From NCBI RefSeq assembly GCF_003711805.1, contig NZ_QXCP01000001.1, forward strand, positions 110,574 through 174,573: a stretch of 64,000 nt of DNA. Direction: 5' to 3'. Below are positions 29,185 to 36,850 of the stretch, piece after piece. The DNA comes from Brachybacterium sp. EE-P12. Its GTDB lineage: Bacteria; Actinomycetota; Actinomycetes; Actinomycetales; Dermabacteraceae. Under the pieces are notes generated by a model, which searched no databases, was not told the DNA's origin, and saw only the letters and a list, made by a program, of their open reading frames with translations. A program made the translations under genes and the position numbers. Position 1 is the first letter of the stretch, and every line of letters begins with the position of its first letter.

Positions 29185-29215
29185 ACCGTAAGATCTCAAG
29201 CGCACTTGAAGTCAA
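29185..29215 (-). promoter_or_regulatory. SoxR-type promoter of fdxA
   Basis: On the minus strand, -35 TTGACT (29210-29215) and -10 TACGGT (29185-29190) are 19 bp apart, the overlong spacing of MerR-family activated promoters. The dyad TCAAG-CGCA-CTTGA (29196-29209) lies in the spacer and matches the E. coli SoxR box CCTCAAGTTAACTTGAGG in its core. Confidence 0.78.
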
Positions 29216-29234
29216 GGCAGGGGTGAGGGGCAGG

Positions 29235-29711
29235 ATGAACGCGGCGCACGAGCCAGAGGAGCTCATGACCATCGGCGAGATGGGTCGACGCACCGGCGTC
29301 GCCGCGAGCGCCCTGCGCTACTACGAGGACCTGGGTCTCATCGCCTCGGTGCGCACCGCCGGGAACCAGCGCCGCTACGCCCGCCACATGCTGCGCCGCG
29401 TCTCGCTGGTCTCGGTCGCCAAGCGCCTCGGGATCCCGCTGGCCGACGTCGGCGACGCCTTCGGCGACGTCCCCATGGACCGCACCCCCTCGCACGACGA
29501 CTGGCAGCGGGCCTCCCGCCGCTGGCGCCGCACCCTCGAGGAGCGTCGGCGGGCGATCGAACGGCTCGAGCACGAGCTCACCGGCTGCATCGGCTGCGGC
29601 TGCCTGTCGCTCAAGGCCTGCGCGCTGCTGAACCCCGACGACGCCCTCGCCGCGACCGGCGCCGGCCCCCGCCGGCTCGAGGACGTGCTGGAGGAGGACG
29701 ACGAGGGGTGA
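29235..29711 (+). CDS. soxR: Redox-sensitive activator SoxR
   Basis: This is a 158-residue MerR-family protein: MTIGEMGRRTGVAASALRYYEDLGLIASVRTAGNQRRYARHMLRRVSLV. The SoxR-specific [2Fe-2S] motif is CIGCGCLSLKAC (C118, C121, C123, C129), the same spacing as in E. coli and Streptomyces. Oxidation of the cluster by redox-active compounds switches it to an activator. ATG 29235 was preferred to GTG 29223 because AGGGGCAGG precedes it. The intergenic region with fdxA holds a SoxR box, so soxR may also be autoregulated. Two more SoxR boxes lie 1.9 and 4.6 kb downstream. Confidence 0.96.
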   Translation: MNAAHEPEELMTIGEMGRRTGVAASALRYYEDLGLIASVRTAGNQRRYARHMLRRVSLVSVAKRLGIPLADVGDAFGDVPMDRTPSHDDWQRASRRWRRTLEERRRAIERLEHELTGCIGCGCLSLKACALLNPDDALAATGAGPRRLEDVLEEDDEG

Positions 29712-29778
29712 CGAGAGGGCCGGGTCGACGCGCCGTCCGCGACGGGTGCGGCAGCCCGGCCGGCTCTGGGGTCGTTCC

Positions 29779-31008
29779 TCACGCGGGCGTGCCCGCGAGA
29801 AGGCCCTCGATGTGGTCCGCGGCCGCCTCGGCCCCGCCGCCCTCGTGCAGGGTGGCTGCGAGAGAACGAGCGGAGGCGGTGCATGACGCCTCGTGCAGCA
29901 GCGCGTCGACCGAGGCGCGGATCTGCTCCGCCGGGATGTCGACACGGCTCAGGTGGTGACGCAGCACGACCCCCGCTCCGCGGTCGGCGACGGCCTGCCC
30001 GATCAGCAGCTGCTCGACCTGCTGCGGGATCACGACCATCGGCACCCCGAAGTGCAGGGCCTCGAGCACGCTGTTCATGCCGCCGTGGGTGACGAAGACC
30101 GAGGCCTGCCGGAGCGCCTCGAGCTGAGGGACGAACCTGCGGACGACGACGTTCGCCGGCGGCGTCCCCAGCTCGGCGGGATCGGTGGCGGAGCCGACGA
30201 CCAGGAGGACGTTCGCAGGCAGCGGTCCGAGGGCCTCCACGCAGGCGCGGAAGAAGGACGATCCGCCGGTGTGGAGCGTTCCCAGGGAGACCACCACCAG
30301 GGGATCCGTCCCCCCGAGGACGTTCTCGAGCTCGGGATCGGACTCCTCGGTGCGTGCCGTGACGTCGAGGGTCGGGCCGACGAAGCGACAGCTCGCGTCC
30401 AGACGGGGATCGCTGCCCTGCATCCACTCCGGGATCGGGAAGAGGGTCAGGTCCCCCCGGGTCGGGAGCACCGGGCTGGGCGGCAGCAGCTCCGCGTCGG
30501 CGCTCCGGAGCAGGCGTCGCCGAGCGCGGAGGGCGCCAGGCACTGCCGGCGCCGATTCCCGGAGGGCGGCGAGCATCTCGCGGGCCCGCAGCGCACGGAA
30601 TGCCGAGGACCCCACGAGCATCGTGGTCATCAGGGAGATGGCGGGACGATCCAGGCGGCTCGCCAGCATCCGCCCCCACAGGGCGTTCGAGTCGAACATG
30701 ACGGCGTCCGGCGGGTCCGCGCGCATCTGCGACTGCAGGTCGGCGAGCAGTGCCGACGTCGCCTCGAGCAGCCGCTGCGCCACCCTGGTCGATCCGCCCT
30801 CGGCGGTGGCCTCGGCGATCACCTGCGAGGAGATCGTGTTCCCGGGGTAGACGCGGACGTCGGCGCCCAGGGACTCGGCGAGCGGGCGGAACTGCTCGGT
30901 GGCGCAGACGGTGACCCCGATGCCGCGACGGACGAGCTCCTGGACCAGGGGCGCGCCGGGGTTGATGTGGCCCGATGCGGGCATGGCGGTGAAGACGATA
31001 TGAGTCAT
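29779..31008 (-). CDS. Macrolide-type (MGT/YjiC-like) UDP-glycosyltransferase
   Basis: This 409-residue GT1 family glycosyltransferase starts MTHIVFTAMPASGHINPGAPLVQELVRRGIGVTV. The C-terminal sugar-nucleotide motif is FVTHGGMNSVLEALHFGVPMVVIPQQVEQ (His and Gln of the PSPG box). Relatives such as OleD/Mgt inactivate macrolides and glycosylate many hydrophobic acceptors. The ATG at 31008 has a GGAG-like site; the frame is open further upstream. No polyketide or other biosynthetic genes are nearby. Its position among SoxR targets suggests detoxification of redox-active or antibiotic compounds. Confidence 0.9.
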   Translation of the reverse strand: MTHIVFTAMPASGHINPGAPLVQELVRRGIGVTVCATEQFRPLAESLGADVRVYPGNTISSQVIAEATAEGGSTRVAQRLLEATSALLADLQSQMRADPPDAVMFDSNALWGRMLASRLDRPAISLMTTMLVGSSAFRALRAREMLAALRESAPAVPGALRARRRLLRSADAELLPPSPVLPTRGDLTLFPIPEWMQGSDPRLDASCRFVGPTLDVTARTEESDPELENVLGGTDPLVVVSLGTLHTGGSSFFRACVEALGPLPANVLLVVGSATDPAELGTPPANVVVRRFVPQLEALRQASVFVTHGGMNSVLEALHFGVPMVVIPQQVEQLLIGQAVADRGAGVVLRHHLSRVDIPAEQIRASVDALLHEASCTASARSLAATLHEGGGAEAAADHIEGLLAGTPA

Positions 31009-31098
31009 GGGAGCCTCTCGGTTGTCCGGGACAGCGTCATGGCGCCTCACGGTATCGCAGGAGATCCCTCCGCTCATGGCGAAGTGTGACCGGACGGT

Positions 31099-31129
31099 TT
31101 GCCCTCAAGCGCGCTTGAGGTTCTAGGGT
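31099..31129 (+). promoter_or_regulatory. SoxR-type promoter of sodA
   Basis: -35 TTGCCC (31099-31104) and -10 TAGGGT (31124-31129) are 19 bp apart. CCTCAAGCGCGCTTGAGG (31103-31120) is a perfect 18-bp palindrome matching the SoxR box. It points to sodA (ATG 31181). For the divergent glycosyltransferase no matching -10/-35 pair is seen, although the box lies 95 bp before its start. Confidence 0.82.
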
Positions 31130-31180
31130 CGAGGCATTGCTCGCCGGGGCTGCCGACGGGCGTCGACGAAAGGACTGACC

Positions 31181-31810
31181 ATGGCGGAGTACACGCTTCC
31201 CGATCTCGACTACGACTACGGCGCGCTGGATCCCTCGATCTCGGGGAAGATCATGGAGCTGCACCACTCCAAGCACCACGCGACCTACGTCAAGGGCGCG
31301 AACACGGCGCTGGAGAAGCTGGCCGCGGCGCGGGAGTCCGGGGACTTCGGCACGATCAACCAGTTCTCGAAGGATCTGGCGTTCAATCTGGGCGGTCACA
31401 CGAACCACTCGATCTTCTGGAAGAACCTCTCGCCGGAGGGCGGCGACAAGCCGACCGGTGAGCTGGCTCAGGCGATCGATGAGTTCTTCGGCTCGTTCGA
31501 CTCCTTCCGTGCGCACTTCACGGCGGCGGCGCTGGGGATCCAAGGTTCGGGCTGGGCGGTGCTGGCGTTCGAGCCGATCGGCGGGAACCTGGTGATCGAG
31601 CAGTTCTACGATCAGCAGAACGGTGTGCCGGTGGCGACGATCCCGCTGTTCCAGCTGGACATGTGGGAGCACGCGTTCTACCTGGACTACCAGAACGTGA
31701 AGGCCGATTACGTGAAGGCGATCTGGGACATCGTGAACTGGGCCGATGTGCAGGCCCGTTTCGAGGCGGCGCGTTCGTCCGCGACCGGTCTGGTCGTCCC
31801 GCAGGCCTGA
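31181..31810 (+). CDS. sodA: Superoxide dismutase [Mn/Fe]
   Basis: This 209-residue Mn/Fe superoxide dismutase starts [38 protein letters not shown], with metal His in [34 protein letters not shown] and the metal-binding [28 protein letters not shown] end follow. AAAGGA lies 7 bases before the ATG. The promoter carries a perfect SoxR box. Superoxide dismutase is rarely a direct SoxR target outside enterics, where control goes through SoxS. A strong terminator follows 8 bases after the stop. Confidence 0.97.
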   Translation: MAEYTLPDLDYDYGALDPSISGKIMELHHSKHHATYVKGANTALEKLAAARESGDFGTINQFSKDLAFNLGGHTNHSIFWKNLSPEGGDKPTGELAQAIDEFFGSFDSFRAHFTAAALGIQGSGWAVLAFEPIGGNLVIEQFYDQQNGVPVATIPLFQLDMWEHAFYLDYQNVKADYVKAIWDIVNWADVQARFEAARSSATGLVVPQA

Positions 31811-31817
31811 GCCTCGT

Positions 31818-31849
31818 GCCTCCGGCGGGCGGGTTCACCCGCCGGAGGC
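31818..31849. terminator. Strong terminator after sodA
   Basis: GCCTCCGGCGGG (31818-31829) and CCCGCCGGAGGC (31838-31849) form a perfect 12-bp stem with an 8-base loop. It also covers the stop codon of the convergent regulator gene, so it may serve both directions. Confidence 0.8.
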
Positions 31850-32824
31850 CAGGGCCTCGCCCAGCGGCGTGCGCGTGTGCAGCACGCTGCGTCCGCGGCG
31901 GTGGCTGTCGATCAGCCCGGCCTCCCGCAGCACCGTCAGGTGGTGGGAGGCGGTGGAGAGCGAGACGTCCATCAGCGCCGCGCACTCGGAGGTCGACAAC
32001 GGCTGCTGCAGCTCGAGCACGAGATGCGCCCTGGCCTGCCCCAGCAGGGCGGAGAGCGCGGCGAAGGCGTCGTCCCCGCTGCGGAACCACGCCGCCGAGA
32101 GCCCGTGCACCGGGTAGAAGATCGTCGGCTGCGCAGGCCGCTCGGTGAGCACCGCGCAGCCGCTCGCGGGCATCGTCACCGACGGCACCAGCACCAGTCC
32201 GGTCCCGCCGCAGTCCACGACCTCCTCGTGCGAGGTCATCGCCACCCGCACCACCTCGCCCTCCCAGCTCACCGTCGAGTGGAGGGTCGCCCCCATCTCC
32301 GCCAGCCCCGCATCGCTGCTGCGACGGGCCCGGACGGCGATGTCGGCGCGCAGCAGGCGCAGCATCTGCGGCCAGACCGGCGCCAGCAGCGCCTCCCAGG
32401 CCTCCTCCCAGGCCTCGGCGATCCGCTCCCTCGACCGCTCGGGGTCCTCGATCATCCCCCGCAGCTGCCGATGTCGGGCGCCCGTGGCCCGGGCCAGCAT
32501 CTTGTGCAGGTCGGCACGCAGCCGGGCGGCGGGGACCGTGCGCAGTCGGGCCAGCTCCTCCTGCGGGGTCATGTCGCCCGTCGGCGTCGCGGTGAGGAAG
32601 TCCGGCAGGTAGCCGCGGGGACCCGCGACGGAGGCCAGCAGGCGGAACGCCGGGCTCGTCGTGACCGGTGGCAGCGTGCGGAACCACGCCCAGTGCAGCG
32701 GCACGACCGGCGGCCGCAGCAGGGCCCGCACAGCGTGCACGAGATCGTGCCCCGGGGAGATCCCGAAGCGGACGGAGGAGATGTCGCTGGACCCGAGGTG
32801 GAACTCCACGAACTTTCGATCCAC
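31835..32824 (-). CDS. DUF5937/ArsR-type winged-helix regulator
   Basis: This 329-residue regulator has a long N-terminal region typical of DUF5937 (IRFELGPADLARVRFAISPLDE-like: VEFHLGSSDISSVRFGISPGHDLVHAVRALL, and LHWAW). A C-terminal ArsR winged helix follows (LLGQARAHLVLELQQPLSTSECAALMDVSLSTASHHLTVLREAGLIDSHRRGRSVLHTRT). The ligand is unknown. It is divergent from the cupin gene at 32907, with 82 bp between, and is probably its regulator. Confidence 0.85.
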   Translation of the reverse strand: MDRKFVEFHLGSSDISSVRFGISPGHDLVHAVRALLRPPVVPLHWAWFRTLPPVTTSPAFRLLASVAGPRGYLPDFLTATPTGDMTPQEELARLRTVPAARLRADLHKMLARATGARHRQLRGMIEDPERSRERIAEAWEEAWEALLAPVWPQMLRLLRADIAVRARRSSDAGLAEMGATLHSTVSWEGEVVRVAMTSHEEVVDCGGTGLVLVPSVTMPASGCAVLTERPAQPTIFYPVHGLSAAWFRSGDDAFAALSALLGQARAHLVLELQQPLSTSECAALMDVSLSTASHHLTVLREAGLIDSHRRGRSVLHTRTPLGEALASGG

Positions 32825-32906
32825 GTCGAAAGGCTAGTCAGCCGGGCGGGGACAGGGAAGGCTCGGTGCCCTCAGAGCCCGTCCACCGCCCCGAAAGGTC
32901 GGCACG

Positions 32907-33275
32907 ATGACCACCTCCGACACCCGCCTCGATCCCGCACCGATCCCCGCCGAGCAGATCCGCGTCCCCGACAGCCGGGTGCTGCGCTTCGAGGGGGAGG
33001 GGCACGGATCCTCCGTCTCCTTCTTCCTGGTCACCTGCGACCCCGGCCAGGGCCCGAGACTCCACCGCCACCCCTACGACGAGACCTTCCACGTCCTCGA
33101 GGGCGAGGCCCGGCTCGTCGCCGGCGACGTCGAGCTCACGCTGCATCCCGGGGACACCGCGATCGCGCCCGCACAGTCCTGGCACCGGTTCGCGGCGACG
33201 GGCGAGGGGACCCTGCGCATCCTGTGCATCCACGCCTCGCCCGTGATGATCCAGGAGTACCCCGAGGAGGGATGA
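32907..33275 (+). CDS. Cupin domain protein
   Basis: This 122-residue single cupin barrel has the metal-site motif GPRLHRHPYDETFHVLEGEARL (G-x5-H-x-H-x3,4-E-x6-G) and the second motif PGDTAIAPAQSWHRFAATGEG (H in WHRF). Such small cupins are dioxygenases, isomerases or binding proteins. GAAAGG lies upstream of the ATG. It is followed after 58 bp by the YciI-type gene, and both are divergent from the DUF5937 regulator, so a small detoxification or catabolic unit is possible. Confidence 0.87.
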   Translation: MTTSDTRLDPAPIPAEQIRVPDSRVLRFEGEGHGSSVSFFLVTCDPGQGPRLHRHPYDETFHVLEGEARLVAGDVELTLHPGDTAIAPAQSWHRFAATGEGTLRILCIHASPVMIQEYPEEG

Positions 33276-33333
33276 GGGGCCCGAGCCGCACCACGCACCT
33301 GCACGCACCGCACTCGCACGAGGAGATGTTCCG

Positions 33334-33711
33334 ATGACGCAGTACTTCCTGACCCTCCCGCACGACAGCGCCGAGGAGCCCACCATGGAGTCCATGCAGG
33401 AGATGGACCCCGCCGAGCTCGAGGCCGTCTTCGCCGCCGTCGACGCCTTCAACACCGCCCTCCACGAGGCCGGCGCCTTCGTCACCGCCGGCGGCCTCAT
33501 GCCGCCCTCGAGCGCGGTCACCGTGGACGCCGCCGGGGACGCCCCGACGCGGACCCCGGGGCCGTTCGTGGAGGCGGACGCCTATGTCGGCGGCTTCTGG
33601 ATCATCGAGGCGGCCGACGAGGAGGCCGCGCTGGGATGGGCCGAGCAGGCCTCCGCGGCGCTGCAGTCCCGGATCGAGGTCCGGGCCCTGCAGGAGGCGC
33701 CCGAGGCCTGA
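33334..33711 (+). CDS. YciI-related (YCII/DGPF) protein
   Basis: This 125-residue ferredoxin-like fold protein reads MTQYFLTLPHDSAEEPTMESM, LEAVFAAVDAFNTALHEAGAFVTAGGLMPPSSAVTVDAAG, then PGPFVEADAYVGGFWIIEAADEEAALGWAEQA, the DGPF-type loop of YciI-like proteins with a His in the first strand. Its function is unknown, though the family is often found with ECF sigma factors or dehalogenase-like enzymes. The start has GAGGAG upstream. Confidence 0.84.
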   Translation: MTQYFLTLPHDSAEEPTMESMQEMDPAELEAVFAAVDAFNTALHEAGAFVTAGGLMPPSSAVTVDAAGDAPTRTPGPFVEADAYVGGFWIIEAADEEAALGWAEQASAALQSRIEVRALQEAPEA

Positions 33712-33766
33712 GGCGACCGTCGCGGAGCCCTGCGAGCTGGGCCGACGGCGGATCTGCGGGAAGCCC

Positions 33767-33797
33767 TTGACCTCAAGCTCCCTTGAGGTCGTGGACT
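33767..33797 (+). promoter_or_regulatory. SoxR-type promoter of the MFS exporter, leaderless
   Basis: -35 TTGACC (33767-33772) and -10 TGGACT (33792-33797) are 19 bp apart. CCTCAAGCTCCCTTGAGG (33771-33788) is the SoxR box, with arms extending to GACCTCAAG/CTTGAGGTC. The start point would fall on the ATG at 33804, giving a leaderless message; the ATG has no ribosome site. Confidence 0.78.
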
Positions 33798-33803
33798 CCT
33801 CCC

Positions 33804-35240
33804 ATGACCGCCGACACCGACTGCCTCGACGGCGACGCCTCGCCCGCGGGGCCCGCCCCTGCACCGCCCCGGCTGTGGAGCGCCCGCACCGCCCCGTTCA
33901 TCCTCGGCGCCTTCCTGCAGATGACCTTCATCGCCGTGGAGGCCTTCGCCGTGACCACCGTGCTCCCCGGCGCGATGGTGGATCTCGGGGCCGAGAACTG
34001 GTACTCCCTCGCCTTCGCCGCCACCCTCTCGACCTCGCTGGTCGGGATGGTCGCGGGCGGGAACTGGTCGGACCGCAGCGGACCCCGTGCGCCTCTCGCC
34101 GTCGGCGGCGGGCTCTTCCTCCTCGGTCTGGCGCTGTGCGTCCTCGCCCCCGGTGCGGCGACCTTCATCCTCGGACGGCTGCTGCAGGGCATCGGCGGCG
34201 GGATCGTCTCCGTGGTGCTCTACGTGCTGATCGCCCGGATCATCCCCGCCCCCGCGCGGCCCGCGATGTTCGGGCTCCTCACCACCGCCTGGCTCGTCCC
34301 CTCCATGGCCGGGCCCGTGGTCGCCGGAGCCCTCGCCCAGCTGCTCTCCTGGCGCGCGGTCTTCGCGATGATCCTCCTCGGCTCGGGCCTCGCCCTGCTG
34401 GTGCTCGTGCGCGTGGCCCGCGACGGGGGAGGGGCGGCGGGGCCGTCGGCCCGAGCAGGCGCGTCGGCCCGAGCGGGCGCGATCGTCGGCCGCACCGGTC
34501 GGCTCTCCCTGCTCGCCGCCGGGGTGCTCGTGCTGCTGCACCTCGGCGCCCAGGTGGACGGTCTCCGCGCTCTCCTGCTGGTCGGTGCGGGCCTCGTCGC
34601 CCTCGCGCTCGTGGCCCGCTCCCTGCTCCCGCCGGGGACTCTGCGACTGCGCGGTGCGGCGCAGCGACTCGTCGCCCTGCGCGCCGGGTTCGGGATCTCC
34701 TCGGCGGTGCCGGACGTGTACCTCACGCTCTACCTGCAGACCGAGCGCGGCCTCAGCCCCACCGCCGCGGGACTGATCCTGGCCGTCGGCGCGCTCGGCT
34801 GGGCGGGCGGCTCCTTCGTGCAGATCCGTCGGCCCAGCACCCAGGCCGAGCACCGCCTGCTCATCCTCGCCGCCGCACCGCTGGTCGCCGCCGCCCCCGT
34901 CGGCGCCCTGCTGCTCGCGACCGGCCTCGTCCCCGTGCCCGTCGTGGTGCTCACCGCGCTGCTGAAGGGGGTGGGCATGGGGATCGCCTCGGCGCGCGTC
35001 GCGACCGCGACCCTCGACCTCGCCCCGCCGGCCGAGCAGGGCGCGTACAGCTCGGCCCTGCAGTCCGGGGAGGCGATGGCGATCGCCGCGAGCACCGCCG
35101 TGATGGCCGTGCTGCTGAGCGTGATCGGTGCCGGGTCGGCAGGGTTCGTCGGTGTGTACATGCTGCTCACGGCCGTCGCCGTCGGCACCGCCGTCGTCGC
35201 CGCCCGGAGCCCGCGGGTCGTCGCCCAGCCGGCCGCCTGA
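33804..35240 (+). CDS. MFS exporter under SoxR control
   Basis: This 478-residue, 12- to 14-helix major facilitator protein has ENWYSLAFAATLSTSLVGMVAGGNWSDRSGPRAPL as the loop 2-3 motif and GRLLQGIGGGIVSVVLYVLIARIIPAPARP as the drug:H+ antiporter motif in helix 5. Later helices are visible to the C-terminus. The substrate is unknown. Streptomyces SoxR controls exporters that respond to redox-active antibiotics, so export of a toxic redox compound is the likely role here. The promoter and leaderless start are described separately. Confidence 0.9.
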   Translation: MTADTDCLDGDASPAGPAPAPPRLWSARTAPFILGAFLQMTFIAVEAFAVTTVLPGAMVDLGAENWYSLAFAATLSTSLVGMVAGGNWSDRSGPRAPLAVGGGLFLLGLALCVLAPGAATFILGRLLQGIGGGIVSVVLYVLIARIIPAPARPAMFGLLTTAWLVPSMAGPVVAGALAQLLSWRAVFAMILLGSGLALLVLVRVARDGGGAAGPSARAGASARAGAIVGRTGRLSLLAAGVLVLLHLGAQVDGLRALLLVGAGLVALALVARSLLPPGTLRLRGAAQRLVALRAGFGISSAVPDVYLTLYLQTERGLSPTAAGLILAVGALGWAGGSFVQIRRPSTQAEHRLLILAAAPLVAAAPVGALLLATGLVPVPVVVLTALLKGVGMGIASARVATATLDLAPPAEQGAYSSALQSGEAMAIAASTAVMAVLLSVIGAGSAGFVGVYMLLTAVAVGTAVVAARSPRVVAQPAA

Positions 35241-35327
35241 GGCGGGGAGTCCCGGTCGACGGAGGCTCCGGGCGACGACGGGGCGCCGCTCAGGGCGAGT
35301 CGGCGCGCGCCGCGCGATCCACATGCC

Positions 35328-35357
35328 TTGACCGACATATGCCGCCAGGGGTATACA
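35328..35357 (+). promoter_or_regulatory. Promoter of the ArsR-SRPBCC pair
   Basis: TTGACC (35328-35333) and TATACA (35352-35357) are 18 bp apart, a near-consensus sigma-70 promoter. The start point would coincide with the ATG at 35364 (leaderless). GACAT (35334-35338) and ATGTC (35364-35368) form an inverted pair around the -10 that may be the ArsR operator. Confidence 0.65.
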
Positions 35358-35363
35358 TGCGTC

Positions 35364-35723
35364 ATGTCCTCCGTCGACCACGACGCCGGCCCCGATGCCC
35401 CGGCCACCACCGTGCACACCGTGCTCTCCCTGCCCCTGCGCCGGGAGATCCTGGACGTGCTGCGGAAGGGGCCGGCGCCCGTCGGCACCCTCGTCGAGCG
35501 GACCGGCGCACCGCAGGCCGCGGTGTCCAAGCAGCTGCGGGTGCTGCGCGAGAACGGCTTCGTCGAGGTCCGCGCAGAGGGGCGTCGGCGCTGGTACGCC
35601 CTGCGCCCCGAGCCCTTCGCGGAGCTCGCCGACTGGCTCGCTTCCTACCGCTGGCTGTGGGAGGACCGGCTCGACCGACTGGGCGAGCGACTGGACCGCA
35701 TGCAGGACGAGGAGATGCCATGA
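35364..35723 (+). CDS. ArsR family regulator
   Basis: This 119-residue winged-helix repressor reads TTVHTVLSLPLRREILDVLRKGPAPVGTLVERTGAPQAAVSKQLRVLRENGFVEVRAEGRRRWYALRPEPFAELADWLASYRWLWEDRLDRLGERLDRM. It lacks the metal-binding cysteines of true arsenic sensors and is of the SdpR/YczG-like type that pairs with SRPBCC proteins. Its stop overlaps the start of the SRPBCC gene (ATGA), so the two are coupled. Confidence 0.9.
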   Translation: MSSVDHDAGPDAPATTVHTVLSLPLRREILDVLRKGPAPVGTLVERTGAPQAAVSKQLRVLRENGFVEVRAEGRRRWYALRPEPFAELADWLASYRWLWEDRLDRLGERLDRMQDEEMP

Positions 35724-36616
35724 CCACCACCGACCCCGACCGCGACCCCCGGCTGCACGACCTCGACGGCGGGACCGACATCGTCGTCCGCCGCCGCTAC
35801 CCCCACCCGATCGACCGCGTCTGGCGCGCCGTCACCGAGGCGGAGCACCTCGCCACCTGGTTCCCCGGCGCTCCCGAGATCGAGCTGCGCTCGGGCGGGA
35901 CCGTGCGCTTCGCCGAGTTCGCGGGCGACCCCGCCGAGTTCGGCGAGGTGCTCGCCCTCGATCCGCCCCGCCTGCTGCGCTTCACCTGGGACACCGACGT
36001 GGTCACCCTCGAGCTCGCCCCCGAGGGCGAGGGCACGGAGCTCGTGCTCACCAACCGCCTCGCCGACCGCCCCGCCGCGGCGAGCGTCGCCACCGGCTGG
36101 GAGTCCTGCCTCGAGCTGCTCGGCGCCGTCGTCGCGGGGGAGACCCCGCAGGAGCCGGGGCCGCGCTACGCCCGCCATGAGGAGCTCGCCCGCCGCTTCG
36201 ACCTCGGCCGGCCCGAGGTCGAGGAGAGCGCCGAGGGCTGGTCGGCACGGTTCGAGCGTCAGCTGGTGTGCTCGCCGGGGGTCGCCTGGGAGCTGTTCCT
36301 CGGCGGCGCCGCGGAGCCCGAGGTGACCCACGAGGTGCCTGTGGTCGGCGAGGAGCTGCGGGCGCCGCGGGCCCCGGAGGTCGTGCTCGGCACCGTCACC
36401 GAGGTCGAGGCCCCGCGCGTGCTCGCCGTCGACACCGGCGCCGGGGAGCCCGGCGACCACGTGCGCTTCGAGCTCGTGGAGGGCACCGGCCACGGCGCCC
36501 GCATGGTGCTTACCGTGCGCGGCGCCGACCCGGCCGAGAAGGACGCGGCCCTCGAGCAGTGGGGACTCGGCGCGGTCGAGGCGATCGCTGCGGCGGCGCT
36601 CGCGCACGTCGGCTGA
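35720..36616 (+). CDS. SRPBCC (AHSA1-type) domain protein
   Basis: This 298-residue protein has two SRPBCC modules. The first begins DIVVRRRYPHPIDRVWRAVTEAEHLATWFPGAPEIELRSGGTVRF and contains PPRLLRFTW and GWESCLELL. The second, weaker module starts at WSARFERQLVCSPGVAWELFLGG. These barrels bind hydrophobic ligands. The gene overlaps arsR by four bases, a very common actinobacterial pair in which the regulator controls the SRPBCC protein. The ligand is unknown. Confidence 0.88.
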   Translation: MTTTDPDRDPRLHDLDGGTDIVVRRRYPHPIDRVWRAVTEAEHLATWFPGAPEIELRSGGTVRFAEFAGDPAEFGEVLALDPPRLLRFTWDTDVVTLELAPEGEGTELVLTNRLADRPAAASVATGWESCLELLGAVVAGETPQEPGPRYARHEELARRFDLGRPEVEESAEGWSARFERQLVCSPGVAWELFLGGAAEPEVTHEVPVVGEELRAPRAPEVVLGTVTEVEAPRVLAVDTGAGEPGDHVRFELVEGTGHGARMVLTVRGADPAEKDAALEQWGLGAVEAIAAAALAHVG

Positions 36617-36623
36617 CTCCGTC

Positions 36624-36651
36624 GTCCGAGCTCCCGCGGGACGGCTCGGAC
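36624..36651 (+). terminator. Hairpin after the SRPBCC gene
   Basis: GTCCGAGC (36624-36631) pairs with GCTCGGAC (36644-36651), and the loop contains CCCGCGGG. It begins 8 bases after the stop. The rest of the 234-bp space before the convergent ABC gene holds no gene that I can support. Confidence 0.55.
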
Positions 36652-36850
36652 CGGAGGGCGCCGCGCCGCGCCCCTCCCGACACTCCGGGTCGACCAGGGC
36701 GCGAGCATTCCGCTCCCGGACCCTCCTGACGCCGGGGGCTCGCTGGAGTAGGGTCACCGGCACCTCGCCGGTGCGCGGCGGCCCGGACCCGCCGCGCGCC
36801 GGCGTCGGCCTGCCCGGGACCGTCGGCCGCGCCCCGCCGCCCCGGGGCGC

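Noticed and set aside
29779..31008. Macrolide or polyketide biosynthetic gene cluster
   Set aside because: The glycosyltransferase stands alone; no polyketide synthase, NRPS or deoxysugar genes are in the window.
33584..36616. 1010-codon plus-strand frame running through the MFS and ArsR genes
   Set aside because: Only its last 298 codons, from 35720, encode a real protein (SRPBCC). The upstream part is a shadow frame of the other two genes.
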